Shown here in pieces: positions 34,108-44,842 of a DNA stretch of 64,000 nt. The notes beneath the pieces are model-generated. The model was not told where the DNA came from. It made no database searches and saw only the letters and a program-made list of their open reading frames with translations. Where the stretch lies: the NCBI GenBank assembly GCA_033296885.1, contig MU863942.1, positions 62,001-126,000 of the forward strand, in the 5' to 3' direction. The first letter of the stretch is position 1; the number at the start of each line of letters is the position of its first letter. Both the position numbers and the translations under genes were made by a program. The DNA is from Triangularia verruculosa. Its lineage: Eukaryota; Ascomycota; Sordariomycetes; Sordariales; Podosporaceae.

Positions 34108-35925
34108 ATGCCTCCCCAGGGCGGAGAAGAGGCCATGAACCACAGGGCCATTCAGGCCCTGGAGACTCTCTGCCAGCGGTTCAGATTGACGCGCGCCAAG
34201 CTGCTTAGCGATTTCAACAACACGTCGTCGCAGGCCGTTTGGGGACAAATCAACTACTGGACTCGGGAGCGCCAGATTTTGAATTATGACGAAGCCAAAC
34301 GGCTGCTCTATCTCGGTCACGCCCAGAATCCGTCGCGTGGCCAACCTCGTGTTCCCTCTGATCCAAACCGCTGGATCCCTACCGACATTGAGGAGGCTGA
34401 TGACATCTTTTGTCGTGAGGTGTTCAAGCGTGAAGGTAAGAGTTGCTGGTGTTTGTTCAGTTTGCTGTCCGGTTTAGCTTTCTAACACGCATCTCAAGGG
34501 ATTATGCCACGAACTCTCCCCGGTCTAGGCCGAGTTCGCAACGCGCGCAATCGGCTCAAGAGCCGGAGCAAGAGCCCCGTCATTCCTGTGTTTAGGCCCA
34601 CTCAAGCCCAAGAGCATGGTCAGCAGACTCACCACATGCAGCTCCAGCAACTGCAGGTTATTCAGCAGGAGGGCCCCCAGCAAGGGCCGCAGCGGAATCG
34701 GCAGCAGGATCAGCGACAGGACGAGCAACAAGACGAGCAACAGGACCAGCATCAAGAACAGGGCGATACCATTGTCGCCGCTTCGAGCCCGCACCCGTCT
34801 CCGAACATCGACCCAAGCTTGCAGCACGCGACTGCTACCTTCCAGCCCACATTGAACATGGACAATGCGACACCAATTGCCCCAAGTCGCCGCTCAACCC
34901 GTACTTCTACCAGGAAGAGGCGTCATTACGACTCGCCCACGCCTACCGCCCCCTCCAGTTTGCCTACAGCCAACAGTGCCGACGTGTCTCCAAGCAACCA
35001 TGACACCCATGCAGTCATCGGTCAAATCAACACACCGGCCCCGTCTGCAGTCGGCGAGGAAGCCGATGGCTCAAAGCTCGTGCCTGCTGCGTTTACCGAC
35101 ATGTCCGCTGCCCACCAGCTGCTAGCGTTCCAAAATGGGACCGATGACTCAGGTACTGCAGTCGGGTCTGATGACGACCAGTCCACCAGCCGAAAGCGCC
35201 GTCGTATCGATCAGGACGATGAGCCTACTGCCAGCGATGACGCCTGCCAGCCAACCGCCACAACGGAGACCCGCCTTATACCGACCTCTGTACCTATTGC
35301 TTACAAAGAAGATAAAGCCGTGTCATCCCTAGTCGAGTCTGCCAAGCAACCTTTTGTCCAAAAGCTTCACCAATTCCAGGATATGATTGTGACAATGGCT
35401 GGCCACCATCAGCGGCTTGCCGATATTGATCAGGCTCTCGGAAAGGTGACACATCAGCTCGAGGATGCTACCAGATTTCTTGCCGAGCGCCGCGAGATGT
35501 TGGCCAACATTGAATCCAAGAAGCAGATGACACAGGCGGGCCTTGAAGCTGCCGAGTTCAAGGTCTGGCAGGAGAACCACCCCGCTCTGGCCGCCCAGGT
35601 TATGGGCCCAATGAAGAGCACATTGATGCAACTTGCCGAGGACAAGAAGGAGGTCGAGTATCAAATCAAGGACAAGACGATGGAGATGGAGCCCCTGCTT
35701 GAGGAAAAGGAGGAGGCCGAACTCCAAAGAAAGACCGTGCTTTCCGAGGCTGGATTTGTCGTTGACTACAAAGATGGCGATATCGAGCAGAGTTTAGGTT
35801 GGTTGGAGAAGAAGATTGAAGACTTGAAAGGATACCTGTACATCCTGGCCTTGGGGCCTTCGCGTGTAGGCCAACTCATCCGAGACCATGGAGGTGTTGC
35901 TGTCGATACAAGTGTATGCTTATGA
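34108..35925 (+). CDS. Q-rich, coiled-coil, probably nuclear protein of unknown function
   Basis: A two-exon gene (intron 34436-34498) encoding 584 residues. I do not recognise the family. An N-terminal ordered block (about 1-110) contains IQALETLCQRFRLTRAKLL and WGQINYWTRERQILNYDEAKRLL split by short loops. Next is a Gln-rich segment (about 130-195) with near-tandem QDEQQDEQQDQ. A long disordered Ser/Thr/Pro region follows with two basic clusters that look like nuclear localisation signals (STRTSTRKRRHYD and SRKRRRIDQDDE). The last ~180 residues are a coiled coil (HQRLADIDQALGKVTHQLED; EEKEEAELQRKTVL). A chromatin- or transcription-related scaffold is possible but not shown. Confidence 0.8.
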
Positions 35926-36797
35926 ATCAGACAAGCCTCTTCCAAACAGCTAGTGCTGGACAGACATTGAAGGATACATGTAATTGGAACATACTTAATA
36001 ATCATTATGCCTTCAAGGATAATGAATAGGCTGCCAGAGATAGTGAGATAGGTAGTTGGCCTTTTCATACATCATACAACCGTTGTAATGTAAACAAAAA
36101 CCTTTATTGCAAGCTCGTATAAGGATGATAAGAGAGAGTAAGAAAGCCCAAACCTGTTGCCTTCCTGGCACCACCTTTTAGGACAAGTCTCGCACACAAC
36201 ACGCCTTGCAGTGGGGCATGTGTACCTAGGTACATTTGCTTTCTCTCATCTGGTGGCCTCTGACCAAGCAACACAGCAGGTATGAAAACACCACACGTTA
36301 GATTAATTAATATAAACCACGTGGAGCAGCGATGTGTAGGACTGCACCTGGGTAAGGTAGACGGTCTTGTCCCGGGATACTGTTCCATCCTTATTTCCAA
36401 TTTCTATTGCGAGACTCTAACCGCACATGACAAAACGGGCTTTGAAGAAGCACCGTTGAAAATTGATAACAATCCTTGACTGAAGAAATGCAAATCTCTT
36501 GGCGCAACCCGTCAACCAGGGCGATTTACCGGGCTTGGTATCACCTGGTGTCATATTACCCGTTTGAGCCTCGCCAGGTGCTCCAGATGTTAATATACAA
36601 CCCCAAGACAAATTTGGAGAAAGTAGATGAAGCGGGGGAAAGTCAATGGAGGATGCAGGCACCTCGTGGAGTTTGCTGCTGATGGGCCCCGCCCTGCACC
36701 TCTGTTTAAAAGTAATCAGTAGCTGCTATTTTCATCCTTCCTTTTCCCTAGGATACCTACCTACCCATTGAAAACTGTGAGGCAGACAAAAACGAAA
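35926..36797. other. Intergenic, one palindromic motif
   Basis: It contains the 14-bp palindrome TGTACCTAGGTACA at 36221-36234. The last part is the promoter of the pectate lyase-like gene. Confidence 0.5.
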
Positions 36798-37967
36798 ATG
36801 CGTGCATATACTGCTGTTGTTTGGTTGGCCACAGCCGCCGCCGCAGTCAAGATCAACAAGCCTCGCATTCTCTCCGAAAGGCAGTTCAACTGGGACGAGC
36901 AGGAAGAGGCAACATATGACGATGCCTGCAATATTGGTTATTGCTCTGTATTTGGAGCGTAAGCATTTCTTCCTCATCTCTACGTGGAGCAAACCATACC
37001 ACATCTGGACCACGTCTGGACCACGCCTGACAACAATGACAAATCAACAGAACTATCGGTGGCTGGGGAGCCGAGCACAACTATGTCAAGACAGTCGAGG
37101 AGTTCACTGCTGCTGTGACCGGCACAGAAGTAGGTGTGATCATTGTCGACGGAGACCTCAGAGGGGACGGCGTTCAAGTTGCGGTTGGGTCAAGCAAAAC
37201 CATTGTTGGCAACCCTGGAAGTTGTAGGTCCCATCTATTTCCGCCCCATGCTGTGCCCATGAAGACGTTGGGCGCTAACACACTTGTTCTCGACAGCGCT
37301 CAGCGGTATTAGCCTGTTGCTAGCAAATAGCCGCAACGTTATTGTTCGCAATCTAGTGATCGCCAATACGAAAACCGACGCCATTGTGATGCAGAGCGGA
37401 CGTTCAATCTGGCTTGATCATTTGGACATTTCCGCCTCGGAGGGGAAGCTTGTGGCGATCAGCCAAGGGAGCGACTATATCTCCATCACCCACAACAAGT
37501 TTCACGGCTTCTCTCACGCATCCGAGTCAGCTGTGGCGATTGGGCTCTCAGACAACACCGCGGCCGAGGACACTGATAAGTTTCACATTACGTTTGCAAG
37601 AAATCATTTTATCAATGTGACAAACGCCCTGTCATTCCGCCTCGGCACAGGTCACATCTTCAACTCCCTGTACGAGATGCCGCAGAGGGGCGTCGACATC
37701 GGAAATGAGGGCAAGGTCTTGGTGGAACGAAGTGTGTTTGACGGGGTTGGAACTGGAAACGCAGTGTATTCCTCGGACGGGAGAGGCTATGCTACTGTCA
37801 AGGACACCGTTGTTGTTGGGGCTTACGGCACCTTTCCTCCAGAGGCTCACCTGAGCGAGGAAAGTGTGGTGTATCCGTATGACTGGTTCATCTATGAGAC
37901 GGCGAAGGTGAAGGAGGTGGTGAGCAAGTGGGCGGGGCAAACGTTGAAGTTTATGTCTTGGGATTAG
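36798..37967 (+). CDS. Secreted polysaccharide lyase family 1 (pectate lyase-like) protein, catalytic motif altered
   Basis: A secreted parallel beta-helix protein of 334 residues. It has a signal peptide (MRAYTAVVWLATAAAA) and shows PL1 landmarks: TIGGWGAEHN, KTIVGNPGSSLSGISL, RNVIVRNLVI, the WIDH-type SIWLDHLDIS (residues 150-153) and SDYISITHNKFHGF. The second family signature, RxPxxR before FGTGH, reads NALSFRLGTGH here (Asn221, Leu223, Arg226). The Arg that acts as catalytic base in characterised pectate lyases therefore appears to be Asn. The SDN region also lacks the expected Lys. Introns are 36959-37050, which contains an 11-bp tandem duplication, and 37224-37296. An alternative in-frame ATG lies at 36768. 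The fold assignment is firm. Enzymatic activity is doubtful. Confidence 0.88.
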
Positions 37968-39181
37968 GGGCTTGCTCATGCTGTTCACCTTGGAAGTGAG
38001 GAAAGAAAGGAAGTTTTTGGACACAATAGCTGGTGCTACAAGTTAAAGCTGCCTACCCAAGTTCGTGCAATCAAATCTAATGTACCTAACTACCTAGGTA
38101 GGTATTTGAAGGTTACCATCTTTCAAGGCACCGTCCAGCTGCATTGCAGTGTCAGTACATGACTGTGAATCACCATGATTTGCTTTGATTACCAGACATA
38201 GTGTCTGCCAGTTAACCGGTAAGCCAAAGCATCCCTGTGCCACATTGGAGTTACTCCGTGCACTCGCAGAATTGAGAAATATCTCTGGGTGGAGTATGCG
38301 CTGGCTCTAGGGGGGAACGGACCATTCTTGGGCCTTTGCGTACGCATAAGCCTGCACTTCTTCTCAGCCCTAGCACATCTCAACATATCTCGCACGTGGG
38401 AAGCCTGCACGAGCCATAAAAGGGTATGTGCTCTGCAAGATCCACCTAGAGATATTTCTCAATTCTGTGAGTGTTGGGGTAGGTTAGGTAATTCTAGCGT
38501 CACCTGGATGACGGCTGCTGGCTACTGGCTTTCTGGGTCTTTTCCGAGTCGCCGAATCCAATGCCACAAGCAGGGAACTCCACACTATTGTCTTGATGGT
38601 TCCTCATTCTTTCTACCAACAACAGAAGACCACCGCAGAGAACAGCACATGGGAGGGCTTGGCAGGGAAAAAAAGTAACCCAACTTGGAATGGGCAGGGG
38701 CTCGCAGCACATCCTGTGCAGATGCCAAGAGTCAGTGTCCGGTTCGTTTCTCCATTTCTTTTTATGTTTCTTTGCATTTTCATAACGCGCCATTCCGCAA
38801 GCCGACATTGACATCGAAGATGCATGTTGGGTCTCTACATTCTCCCTCTCCACGTCCAACAACACACCTCTCACGTTGCTAGACATGGCAGAACATCCAA
38901 TCGATGGTCTGATCCGGCAAGTTGGCCGGAGCGGGGCAAGTTGCTGACATGCATTGGCGTGTCCGGGATGCCCGGGGAAGGAAAGGCGGCCCAACTCATG
39001 AACAAAATCCCCTGGTCCAGTGCAACATCGCGGCTGGTTAGTGGGCTGCTGCAGTCGCGCTGAGTGACAGAGATCCAGGAGGCTGGACCGCGACCAAAGA
39101 CGCGTTTGGGGCGACCTGGGTTCTTGATTCAGGAAGGTGCGAGAATGAAGAGAGGGGTCGTGGAGAATGCGAAGGGGATTG
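37968..39181. other. Intergenic with inverted repeat, upstream of the hAT relic
   Basis: No gene is supported. It contains TACCTAGGTA at 38091-38100 and the 33-bp inverted repeat at 38261-38473. Confidence 0.5.
38261..38473 (+). repeat. Inverted repeat with 33-bp arms and 147-bp spacer, hairpin-capable
   Basis: The left arm 38261-38293 and right arm 38441-38473 are reverse complements except at two positions. On a plus-strand transcript both exceptions are G-U wobbles, so all 33 pairs would form. The spacer holds no gene. It may be a small non-coding hairpin, or the ends of a short MITE-like element; no clear target-site duplication is visible. Confidence 0.85.
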
Positions 39182-39189
39182 TCTGGCGA
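39182..39189. repeat. Left 8-bp target-site duplication of the hAT relic
   Basis: TCTGGCGA abuts the left terminal inverted repeat. The right copy is TCTTGCGA, with 7 of 8 bases identical. Confidence 0.75.
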
Positions 39190-40453
39190 CAGAGGTGGGC
39201 CTTAGTCCACTAGTCCTTAGTCCTTAGTCTAGTATTTTTTTATATATGTTTAATTATATTGGACTAAGAGGCTATTATTTTTTTATTTATTTTATATTAA
39301 ATTTTATAGGATTTTTCAAGATTTCTTTTTTACAAAAAAGATAAAATCTTAATTTAATAAATATCTTTACCAATATTAATAATATACGTATATACTATTT
39401 ATATTTATAATAAGAAAAAAATAATAAAAAATACTAAGTATTATATTTATAATATTATATAAGTTCTTAGTAATTTTCCTGAGAATAGTCTAGTATATTT
39501 TAGTCTAATTTAATATATATTAATATATATTGATATTATTTAATATAATTAATTTTAAATTAATATTAGTACTTTTATATAAGTTTACTATATTATAAAT
39601 AAATATATTATATAAGTTTAGTATATTTAATTTCTTATATAGTAATAATAAAAGGATTTTCTTTTAAATTGGGAAATGGTTAGTAAGTAGTACTAAGCGT
39701 ATTAATATTGATAGATTTAGGGTTATTAATAATTTCAGGGTTATTAACTAATAAAGTAGGATCTATAGTATCTTCGCTACTTAATACTACCTCCTAAAAG
39801 GGCTTAGGCTCCTATAAACCGATTGATTTTTTAAATACCGTCTGGGAAGTTCGGCGGTATAAAAAATAGTAGCGATTTCTATTTATTTATTTTAATAATA
39901 ATTAAAAAAGATATTTTTTAAAAAAAATAAAAAACATAAATCCTTATAAAAAATAGTAATTATAAGTTTCATATAGTTGTTAAAACTCGTTGTTTAAAAA
40001 GTAAAAGGAATAATAATAAAAATAAAAAAAGAAAGGAAATATATATTTATTAATCTTTAATTATTTTAGTTATTTTAATTATTTTAATTAGTACTATTTA
40101 TTATATTTAATACTACTTAATATTATTTAATACTATTTAATACTATTTAATACTATTTAATATTATTTGATACTATTTAATATTATTATTATTAATATAT
40201 ATTAATAAATATTACCTAATAATACTTATTAATTATATATATAATAATTATATAATATATAATTATTAAAAATAATTCGTATTAATATAGACTAATCGTA
40301 CTAATATTACGGACTAAATAAGGACTAAATATAGGCCTAGTACTAGTATTTAGTACTAGTATTTTAGTACTAGTATGGCCTTCGTACTAGACTAGCTAGT
40401 CTAGTACTAGTATGGCCAATATAATAGACTAGAATAGACTAATCCCACCTCTG
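39190..40453. mobile_element. AT-rich (RIP-degraded) non-autonomous hAT-type DNA transposon relic
   Basis: A 1264-bp element sharply bounded by terminal inverted repeats beginning CAGAGGTGGG at the left (39190-39199) and, reverse-complemented, at the right (40444-40453). TTAGTC follows within two or three bases on both sides. CAGRGGTGGG ends and 8-bp target duplications are diagnostic of the hAT superfamily. The interior is almost entirely A and T with very many TA dinucleotides and no open frame. It contrasts with GC-balanced flanks, as expected from repeat-induced point mutation. No transposase is recognisable. Subterminal TAGTACTAGTAT repeats crowd the right end. Confidence 0.88.
40384..40407. 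repeat. Perfect 24-bp palindrome near the right end of the hAT relic
   Basis: The sequence is its own reverse complement over 24 bases, centred on AGCT. It is flanked by two direct copies of AGTACTAGTATGGCC (40366-40380 and 40403-40417). This is typical of subterminal transposase-binding structure in hAT elements. Confidence 0.85.
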
Positions 40454-40461
40454 TCTTGCGA
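40454..40461. repeat. Right 8-bp target-site duplication of the hAT relic
   Basis: TCTTGCGA follows the right terminal inverted repeat and matches the left copy at 7 of 8 bases. Confidence 0.75.
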
Positions 40462-40482
40462 GCAGATGCAGGCATCCAGATC

Positions 40483-40488
40483 TATAAA
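40483..40488 (+). promoter_or_regulatory. TATA box of the GMC oxidoreductase gene
   Basis: TATAAA lies 105 bp upstream of the ATG and 29 bp after the end of the hAT relic. Confidence 0.6.
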
Positions 40489-40592
40489 GTTTGAGAAAAA
40501 CCCCTCTCTTCTCTTCCGAGTCGACTGTTGTGCATCGTCAAGCTCAACAGATCGCCAGAGCTTGGCCACCGAGGTCTGTCCTAACTTGAACC

Positions 40593-42672
40593 ATGTTACG
40601 ACTCACAACTTCCATCCTCACAGGCCTGACCATCTTTGCCATCCCGGCCTTCGCTGGTGGTAGCCATGACGGCCACACCAAGCCCAAAGACAATGTCTAC
40701 GACTACGTAGTCGTTGGAAGCGGTCCCGGCGGTGGTCCCATTGCCACCAACCTTGCGAAGGCTGGCCACTCTGTGTTGTTAGTTGAGGCCGGTGATGACC
40801 AAAGCAACAATCCAGCTTCCGAGATTGGAGCACTCTTCTTTTTGCCCTACCAGGATGCTTCCATGAGATGGGACTTCTTTGTGCGCAATTACGCCAACGA
40901 AAGTCGCCTGCTGCAGCACAACCATCGCGTCTACAAAAGAACTGATGGGACTTTCTACGTGGGCAACAGCCCACCTGCCGGTGCCACGCTTCTGGGCATT
41001 CATTATCCCCGCGGTGGAACCCTGGGCGGAAGCTCTGCCGTCAATGCCATGTCCGCGATCTTGCCCAGCGACAGCGACTGGCAAGTAATCGCGGATCTTA
41101 CTGGTGATACTAGTTGGAAGTGAGTTTTTGCCCCCCTCCTCCCTCACACACGCACAAGTGGCCATGGGTGTAGGAACTAATGTTGAGAACAGTCCAACCT
41201 CCATGCGCTCAATATTTGCCCGTATCGAAAATAACCATTACCTGCCATCCGGCACTCCCGGCCACGGCTTCAATGGTTACTTTGACACATCCATGAGCGA
41301 CTCATCTGTCTGGGCTGGGCAAGATGACTTCATCTCGGTCATGGCAGAGGCTGCCGACGACCTCGGTCAAGACCCTCTGGATATTGTCGACCACTTGACA
41401 GCTGACGTAAATGCCCTCGACGCATCTCGTGATCAGAGTGTCGGCGTCTTTGGCTCTGCGGTTCATTCTGATGAGAATGCCCGTCGCTTCTCCTCCAGGG
41501 ATCTCGTTCTCGAGACCGCCAACGCACTCAACGCTGCCGGCAAGAAAAAGTATCCGCTCTGGATCCAACTCAACACCCTGGCGACCAAAGTGACCTTCAA
41601 AGACGTCAACCATCCCCGCCGAAAGCCCAAGGCAACCGGCATCGAGTATCTTGAAGGACAGTCAGTCTACCGAGCCGACCCCAGGAACACGGCGTCAAAC
41701 AACGGCACCTGGGGTCGCGCCTTTGCCCGCAAAGAGGTCATCCTGTCTGGCGGTACCTTTAATTCACCTCAACTTCTCAAGCTCTCGGGGGTTGGTCCAG
41801 CAGATGAGCTGGCTTCTTTTGGCATTCCGCTGGTCAAGAATCTCCCAGGTGTGGGCACTAACCTGCAGGATAACTACGAGGTGCCCGTCGTCGGGCACGC
41901 CGCAAACAATTTTACCGCTCCGCCACCTGACCCGGCCGACCCTTTCTGTTGGTTTGGAGCTCCTGGTGACCCTTGTGTAACCCTGTGGCAAAGTCAAAAA
42001 GGACCTTACATGAAGGGTGCTACTCTCAACGCCGTCTTCAGAAAGAGTAGCTCGCCGGCTTACAACGAGCGCGATATGTTCCTCGTCGGTGGCCTTTTCG
42101 CGTTGCGAGGCTTCTGGCCGCCTACCGACAGCATTGAACCCGACCCGCCAAACATGTTTGGCTTCTCGACTGTCAAAATCGGGCCGCAGTCTCGCAGCGG
42201 TAAAGTCCTGCTCACCAGCGCCGACCCCAGAGACGTACCCAGCATAAACTTCCATTTATTCGAGGAAAACAACGCTGGCACGGCCATGGACCTGACAGCT
42301 GAGCTGGACACGGTCAAGTTTGTCAGGAGACTGTTTGCCTCTGTGCCAGCCCCTCTCGGTCCAATTTCTCCAGTTGAACCACCATGCCCCGGTGGCATGT
42401 CGGCGGACGGGACTTGTGATGACGCCACCGATATTGAGTGGCTCAAGAATCAGATGTTCGGACACCACCCGACAAGCACATGCGCCATTGGAGCTGATTC
42501 TGACCCCAAAGCAGTCCTGGATAGTAAGTTCAGGGTGAGGGGAGTTCGTGGTTTGAGGGTGGTGGATGCCAGTGTTTTCCCTCGAGTGCCCGGGCCTTTC
42601 CCAGTGCTGCCCACATTTATGCTCAGCGAAAAGGCTTCCGAGAGTGTGTTGGCTGATGCTCACACATGGTGA
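40593..42672 (+). CDS. Secreted GMC (AA3-type) FAD-dependent oxidoreductase
   Basis: An extracellular flavoenzyme of 668 residues from the glucose-methanol-choline family, likely an alcohol or sugar oxidase/dehydrogenase. Order: signal peptide (MLRLTTSILTGLTIFAIPAFA), FAD-binding Rossmann motif YDYVVVGSGPGGGPIA with VLLVEAGDD, GMC signature 1 near YPRGGTLGGSSAVNAM, and signature 2 near SGGTFNSPQLLKLSGVGP. The C-terminal active site has a first catalytic His in HHPTSTCAIG. The usual second His/Asn position lies in FPRVPGPFPVLPTFMLSEKA, where I see neither. This is a variant known from a subset of fungal GMC proteins. The intron is 41120-41192. Such enzymes can feed H2O2 or electrons to AA9 LPMOs. 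An AA9 gene lies 5 kb away (inference). Confidence 0.93.
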
Positions 42673-44842
42673 TTGCATCAGATTGATCTTGGTTGGAACG
42701 TTGTAGGAGAGAAATCCTACGCCTTAAAGCGGCAATAGTACATGTACCTTAGGTATTGAAATGAGAGGCATTGAGCCTCGAGGAATAGCTTGATACAAAC
42801 AAACGGGACATATTGATCGTGCTTTATCTCTCGAGTCCGTGTTATTTGTCCACAACGTGGAAGTTCATGTAGAATCCAAGGTCTGTGTACTCACAGCATC
42901 ATGCTTTTGTCGGTATGAAGCGTGGCCCAAGAAGGCCATAATTGTAGAGATAGCTTGCTAGCAACTCAGTGAGAGGATAGAATGGCGAAGGTGAAAGCTC
43001 ATATTGCCTAGGTGGTAGTATAGTGCCGACCTAGAGAACTGTCTTGCGCGCGAATCACACAGGATTATCAGGCAAGAACGGTCTCGTCCCGGGTAAAAAG
43101 CTCTTAGCCCATCTTGGATGTTGTAATCGTAACGGGGAGTGGCAACACTGCAAATGGTTTTTGATCACGACACTTGCCTTGGCCAGTTGTTTCTGAGATC
43201 GACACAGCCCCGTCATTCTTTCGATTGCTCCCCCATCCACTCTCCGGACAACAGTCCGTCATTCCGAAAAAGTCTTTGTAGTTATCTGTGTTCGACCGGG
43301 AAATTGACTTCCCTCCCACTGTCGCTACCCATTTCTCAGGAGACATTTTCATTTGGAGGAACCGAAAGGGGGCCGGTGACGTCCAAGCGACAGCACATGA
43401 CTGCCTACGTGGAACACGACGGCGCAATATAACGTCCTTTCGGAACTGAGCTTGTTTTCTTTTCATTTACAGACTGATGAAGAACCCGCTTTAAAGAGCT
43501 CAGCTCGTCCTGAGGAGGATGGACAAGGGACAAAGACTCCACCAGCTGATTGGCAATGATACCGGCATGAAATAAGCGCCACCGGGCAATCCTCTGCCTA
43601 CCTACTGCAGGAACAAAGACTAGAAAAGCGGCGAGAAGTATGTGGGAGGCTTGTAGTTTGGCCGAACACGGCCGTCCTACGAATCGGAGCGGGGGGCTCC
43701 GCTTTACTTAATCTCCGGGCTAAATACACGGGCAAACACGGCGACCCTTCGTCATCCTTTTCCGCACCTGGCAGCAGACGCCTGGTGACTGGCAACAAAT
43801 GAGGCGAGGGACAGAGGCGCCCAGGGGCTTGGGGGCAAATAAGGCACTCCGGTACAGGCATCCGAGAGCTGATAATTAAGATCATACCAGCCTGTATAAA
43901 GCCAAGACTTGGTGTTGTTGCAGTGGGCGGCCAGGCTTGCATCAACTGCCGCCCCCCAATGGTCTCGGCGCCGATTTAAGCAGTGTAGTAGAGCGGGCGA
44001 GCAAGACCAACGACGCTGATTTCACCAATGGGGAGCCGGATCGGGGTTGGCTCGGCACTTCGGTGAGGAGCCGATTTTAATTGCCGTTTATATTGTCCCT
44101 GATCAAAAGATGGCCGGCTCGGAACATGGCTGTGGGAAGGGACCTCTGGTTGGAGACGACGTTGCACTGCGGGGCCAAGTCTCCGTGTTCAGTTGCGATG
44201 CCTCCAATTGTTGTCTTGCACCGACCCGGGAAAAGACCATAGGTAGAGATCACCAGTGGGCGTGACACCTGCTATTGCTACCTGCTGCCGCGGCCAGTCA
44301 GCAAGTACCTGGTAGGCTTCAGTTTGCAAAGGCGCACCAAGGAGGACCGCGCCCGGATTTTTGTTTCTTTTTGCCTGTAGTCGATATGTAATGGTCCAGG
44401 GGAAGGCAAGCCAACCCTGGCGAGATGTAAACAACAACACCCATCTACCTACCCCAGATCTCCACGGCAGTTAATCTATCTCGCTGCCACCGCCAAGGCC
44501 CCCCGCGGGTTCTCCCCCTATCAATGGGCGATTAACCGTTGGCCGATCAATTAGGAGGCATGGCACCGCACAGCTTTGGATATGGGAGATCGGCTCAGTC
44601 TTCCACGCAACGGCTCTTCGAACGGTTCACGCGGTGCCTGGAACCAGCTTTCCGAATCGGGAGTCTTCAGCACGGAACTGACGTTAAGGATCGTCACCCG
44701 AGCTCTCGTTTCTCGAGGGCCCAGGGAAACATATAAACGAGGCCTCGCCCTGTGAAAGTGCCCACCTTCTTTCTTCTCGATTACGCAACACCAGTCATTC
44801 TTCCATCTTTTCACTCACCACAGCCGAAAAGAGTTGCCCACC
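42673..44842. other. Intergenic 2.2 kb, upstream region of the GH7 gene
   Basis: No gene is supported. It has GC-rich blocks with possible CreA-type GC boxes (for example GCGGGG near 44168) and one GGCTAA at 43717, as found in cellulase promoters. These short motifs are weak evidence alone. Confidence 0.45.
44732..44737 (+). promoter_or_regulatory. TATA box of the GH7 gene
   Basis: TATAAA lies 106 bp upstream of the GH7 ATG. Confidence 0.6.

Noticed and set aside
28218..38000. Possible secondary-metabolite cluster around the P450
   Set aside because: No polyketide synthase, NRPS or terpene synthase is nearby. The neighbours are unrelated in function.
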